Assembly: GCA_964030475.1 (NCBI GenBank)
Contig: CAXIPT010000002.1
Span: 15,080,095-15,144,094 of the forward strand
Direction: 5' to 3'
Origin: Tethya wilhelma
Taxonomy: Eukaryota > Porifera > Demospongiae > Tethyida > Tethyidae
DNA length: 64,000 bases
A model generated the notes under the pieces. It saw nothing but the letters and a program-made list of their open reading frames with translations, did not search any database and was not told the DNA's origin. The translations under genes and the position numbers were made by a program. Position 1 is the stretch's first letter; every line of letters starts with the position of its first letter. Of the stretch, positions 61,016 to 64,000 are shown piece after piece.

Positions 61016-61896
61016 ATAGCATACGTGTTGTCATAATCGGTGGTGATATCAATGACTATAGTGGTCGTTCCATCTATACCTGGTTGAGCTCTTTTCAGAG
61101 TAGTCAAAGATTAGCCACTGTACACAGCACTACTAATGGTAATCCTTCTTGCATTGGTACATGTACTACCACAGCTCTAGCCGGAACTAACTTTTGTGAT
61201 AATTCTAACATTCTATTTGATATTTTGGCAGCAAATGTTGGCCCATTGTCAAATGAAAAAAGTATTGTCATGAAACTTTCAGACTTAGTGAGTGACTGGA
61301 GCATGCTACTTCCTGGGGATATAGAGGGGAGGGCAGCAGACACCATTGCTCGGCATCTAGGAACGAGACTTCAGTCAACTGTGTATAAAATAGCTCATCA
61401 CGGTGCTAGTAGGTTGGCCAACAGTGATGTGTGGCTTAACCCAATTAAACCTTTGAGTGCTTTTGCAAGTAGTGCATACAACTTTGGTTCTTGTCGCCAC
61501 CCACGTTGTCAAACTATTGACCGTCTTCATAATCTTAATTCTATTACCAATAATGCTCCACCACATCAGTTCTACTGTGGGAATCCTAGAGGAACCCCGC
61601 CAACTGATATTGACAACTTTAAGGGAAACATCTTTGAAACTTCTCCTCGTTCCAACACTATCTGCTTGCTTAGATACACGTCGCCTGATATAACACCTAC
61701 AACACAACTCCATACTGATATAACTCTAATGGATGACAATACAATCAGCAATGATGACGATTGTTCAGATGATTTAGAATTGGCCACAGGCAATGGGGGA
61801 TTCAGAGTGAAAGTGGCCAGCCACTGTATCTTTGTGCCTGCTCTGTTTCTTGTCATGGTTTCTGTTGCTGACAATATTATTATCATGGCTAATTAA
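60664..61896 (+). CDS. secreted ComEC-like metallo-beta-lactamase-fold protein
   Basis: A single exon of 410 codons. Residues 1-18 form a signal peptide (MILKLVLAAAVLACGHAQ). The domain begins around FAVPVGQGDCTIIVCPNGNA and has the nuclease/ComEC-type metal site: SHPDKDHF (H101, D103, D105, H106), LLPGDIEG (D219) and YKIAHHGAS (H245-H246). This is the pattern of the competence protein ComEC C-terminal domain, a bacterial metallo-beta-lactamase-fold family whose members act on phosphodiesters. Residues about 385-410 are hydrophobic (CIFVPALFLVMVS) and could be a GPI-anchor signal or membrane anchor. It lacks introns although its neighbours are full of them, which fits retroposition or gene transfer from bacteria. 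The substrate is unknown; an extracellular DNase-like role is a guess. Confidence 0.8.
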   Translation: MILKLVLAAAVLACGHAQFSNTTVNATDEVIFSIPQDYTVGQLSVFAVPVGQGDCTIIVCPNGNAVVVDCGSSGGNGLTPQQIVSTFGTLLSKVVAIIISHPDKDHFNYLDQINWNVNSIRVVIIGGDINDYSGRSIYTWLSSFQSSQRLATVHSTTNGNPSCIGTCTTTALAGTNFCDNSNILFDILAANVGPLSNEKSIVMKLSDLVSDWSMLLPGDIEGRAADTIARHLGTRLQSTVYKIAHHGASRLANSDVWLNPIKPLSAFASSAYNFGSCRHPRCQTIDRLHNLNSITNNAPPHQFYCGNPRGTPPTDIDNFKGNIFETSPRSNTICLLRYTSPDITPTTQLHTDITLMDDNTISNDDDCSDDLELATGNGGFRVKVASHCIFVPALFLVMVSVADNIIIMAN

Positions 61897-62320
61897 TACA
61901 ATAATCTATTATTGTTATTCTCACATTAATTTTGTAAGTAGCTAGCTATGTGTCAGCTGCATTATTGAGTTTATACAAAGTGTTTTAGTGATTCTTGCAA
62001 TAGTCAAATAGTACACAATGCATAATAATAATTATAATGAGTTTTTGTTGTGAGACTTTTCACGAAGTGCATGTGCTAATAGTGTGTACAACTTGACATA
62101 CTCAAAACCACAGCAATGGGCTATGATGTCAATGGTGGAACATCTAGGAGATCAGGACGATACACTTTCTTTCTTCGTACACTCACTGTAGTATGAGGTA
62201 TGCTGTTAACACTTTTGCTGATCGCTTCAAATCTCACTAACAAACTATCCCTGCAGCAGAAGGTTTAATACAACACACATAAATAACACAAGTAGTAAAA
62301 ATTTCATAAAAAATAAGCAG
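61897..62320. other. 3' flank, nothing recognised
   Basis: AT-rich sequence downstream of the MBL-fold gene. No exon, RNA gene or repeat I can name. Confidence 0.4.
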
Positions 62321-62758
62321 AGTAGGAATGGGCAGTGCTGGAATGGTCAGTGCTGGAATGGTCTCAATTTTGGCAGGGGGGCCACTGCCCCCCCCCCTCC
62401 CCCCCAAATTTTTGCTAGAGGGGCTTGGGCCCCCAATAATGGGGTGGCAAAGTTACGGCGGGCCATAAATGTAGGGAGAAGCAAAAGGAAACATACAGCA
62501 GAACTCTGGTTTATGGTACAAAAGATGTTACAGAATGCACCAGATTTCACCAAATTTGCACCAGATTTCACCAAAATTACCCTAAATTTCAAAAATTTTC
62601 TGGGGGCCACCCCCCACACCCCCCTTGATTTGCTGCTTTGTGATAAAACCATTTAGTTAAGGCAAACCAATCTGGGCTATAGACCAGCTATAGACCAGCA
62701 TACAAGACAAAAAAGCTATCTACTTCATGGCTTGTCCCCCCCCCCCCCCCCCCCCCCC
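62321..62758. repeat. repeat with C/G homopolymers, ends at gap
   Basis: It begins GTAGGAATGGGCAGTGCTGG, the terminus of the MITE family, then has poly-C tracts (62385-62408, 62611-62624, 62738-62758) and a small direct duplication (GCACCAGATTTCACCAAA twice at about 62538-62573). Readings through it are low complexity. The poly-C tract leads into the gap 62759-62825. Confidence 0.6.
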
Positions 62759-62825
62759 NNNNNNNNNNNNNNNNNNNNNNNNNNNNNNNNNNNNNNNNNN
62801 NNNNNNNNNNNNNNNNNNNNNNNNN

Positions 62826-63153
62826 GTAGGAATGGGCAGTGCGGTAAAAAGTATTGGAACAAGGATGGTCTCAATTTCGGCACATGACTACTTCATTTTT
62901 GTGCCCAAGTCTTGGCCAGTAATTTAATCCTGCCTGCCATAGTTTGTTCCACTTATTAGCTAAGTGATAAGATTGGTAGAAATTTGAACCATTAGTATGT
63001 GATCCATACTGATTAGCTATTCAAGTATACAGATCATTCTGTGAACCATTTACGACAATTATCAATGAGGGATTAAAAATGAAAATGAAGTAGTCATGTG
63101 CCGAAATTGAGACCATCCTTGTTCCAATACTTTTTACCGCACTGCCCATTCCT
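62826..63153. mobile_element. complete GTAGGAATGGGC MITE with long inverted ends
   Basis: 62826-62911 (GTAGGAATGGGCAGTGCGGT, then AAAAAGTATTGGAACAAGGA and TGGTCTCAATTTCGGCACAT) is the reverse complement of 63084-63153, giving roughly 70-bp terminal inverted repeats around a 170-bp core. Partial ends recur at 63224-63255, 63452-63500, 51003-51085, 49729 and 62321. The element is nonautonomous; no coding content. Confidence 0.85.
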
Positions 63154-64000
63154 ACACTGCTTATTTTTTGAAATTTTTACTACTTGTATAACTTAAACTG
63201 GACTGCCAGCCAAGAGTTGGGCATAAAAATGAAGTAGTCATGTGCCGAAATTGAGAAAAGAAGCATTTTGCACTTTGAACTATTGCAACAAAAGGGGTGT
63301 GTCATAATGTAAAAGAGGCATGGCTTAACATTTTCGTGTGCACGGTTTTAATGTCCCGCTAGAGTTAAGCTGAAGGTTGGCAACTACTGTATAGAGGGAA
63401 AACTTTTGCAAATTTCATGGTTTGGCTTCAGTCAACGAAAAATTTCCCCCATGCCTTGTTCCAATACTTTTTACTGCACTGCCCATTCCTACACTACTTA
63501 TTTTTTTGAAATTTTTACTACTTGTTCATTCACTTTTTTCAACACTACAGTGTGAAAACTGTCAGAGACATGCACTTCAGTATGCTAGAGGGAAGTTAAT
63601 GCGCATGTGCATAAAATGCCACACGATAGATAATTACCTTTGAACTCTACCCACAAAGATGGCTGTATTGTAGTACATGAATTTATATGCCAAGTTTCAA
63701 AGTTTTCTAGTTTTTGTTTAGGCCTACTTATGATGAAAACGAGTATCAAGGAATGTAGTATCCATGAAAAGAACTTACTTTGTGCTGTCAAAGTTAGCTT
63801 AACTCATTCTGGTTCTCTGGAAATCCTTTTCAAGTACAAGTCAGTTAGGAAGTACGTACGTACGTTAGAGAACAAAAATGGCACTATGGTGGCTTCCCAA
63901 TAACGCTCACTACGAGTGCTGTGGAAAGTTTTTGTGAGTCTTAGGTCTTGCATGCTGTTGGTAATCTGTCAGTAAGAGCCTCTGAGCACCTTTGAAGGTT
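63154..64000. repeat. further MITE fragments to the window end
   Basis: Partial ends of the same family lie at 63224-63255 and 63452-63500. 63590-64000 is another copy of the segment at 57935-58400 (ATGCGCATGTGCATAAAATG, CCACACGATAGATAAT, (CGTA)n at about 63854). No gene. Confidence 0.7.

Noticed and set aside
60895..61886. Minus-strand readings over the MBL-fold gene
   Set aside because: Antisense shadows; the plus-strand protein has all family motifs.
62347..62656. Coding readings with Val-Lys-Ser-Gly-Ala repeats
   Set aside because: They come from a short direct duplication and poly-C tracts in repeat DNA.
1..64000. CRISPR arrays, rRNA, bacterial operons
   Set aside because: None seen; the spliced gene structure is clearly eukaryotic.

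Overview
This window is animal nuclear DNA, most likely from a demosponge of the Amphimedon type. That is inferred from intron-dense genes with very short introns (often 50-120 bp), AT-rich sequence, metazoan gene families, many short inverted-repeat elements, and draft-assembly gaps at 7120, 46900, 50221-50945, 57839, 59563 and 62759-62825. No prokaryotic operon, CRISPR array, rRNA or convincing tRNA gene is visible.

Layout. 1-1500: possible small spliced genes of unknown function. 2200-5950: a decayed CR1/L2-like LINE split by a terminal-inverted-repeat insertion. 7100-10060: a repeat array of about 210 bp units, interrupted by a 2 kb element bounded by inverted repeats. 10160-13430: a decayed non-LTR retrotransposon of the restriction-like-endonuclease type on the minus strand. 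13430-16440: no confident gene.

16444-39586 is the core of the window: two divergent genes whose start codons are 377 bp apart. The minus-strand gene encodes a signal peptide, an enormous ectodomain of tandem beta-sandwich-like modules, one membrane helix and a long coiled-coil tail (EVC2/limbin-like). The plus-strand gene encodes a very short N-terminus, one membrane helix and a coiled-coil tail (EVC-like). This matches the head-to-head EVC/EVC2 pair of vertebrates, whose products form a complex at the base of cilia. By my manual splice model, reading frame is kept across 37 exons from the start codon through the membrane exon. The exception is one TAA stop at the junction of a 1,899-bp, nearly identical tandem duplication.

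39781-42346 (minus) is an ankyrin-repeat gene. 42954-54797 (plus) holds two tandem GH29 alpha-L-fucosidase genes. The first seems damaged: a splice acceptor is lost and a copia-like LTR remnant sits in an intron. The second has a nine-exon model that closes in frame at 466 aa. Downstream lie partial fucosidase 3' exons and an intronless gene for a secreted ComEC-like metallo-beta-lactamase-fold protein, present once complete (60664-61896) and once truncated and joined to a retrotransposon gag-protease fragment. The 1,452-bp block carrying these 5' ends occurs twice, and the second copy starts directly at a gap, so unmerged haplotypes are a strong alternative to real duplication. The rest is MITE-like repeats plus one orphan Ig-domain exon.
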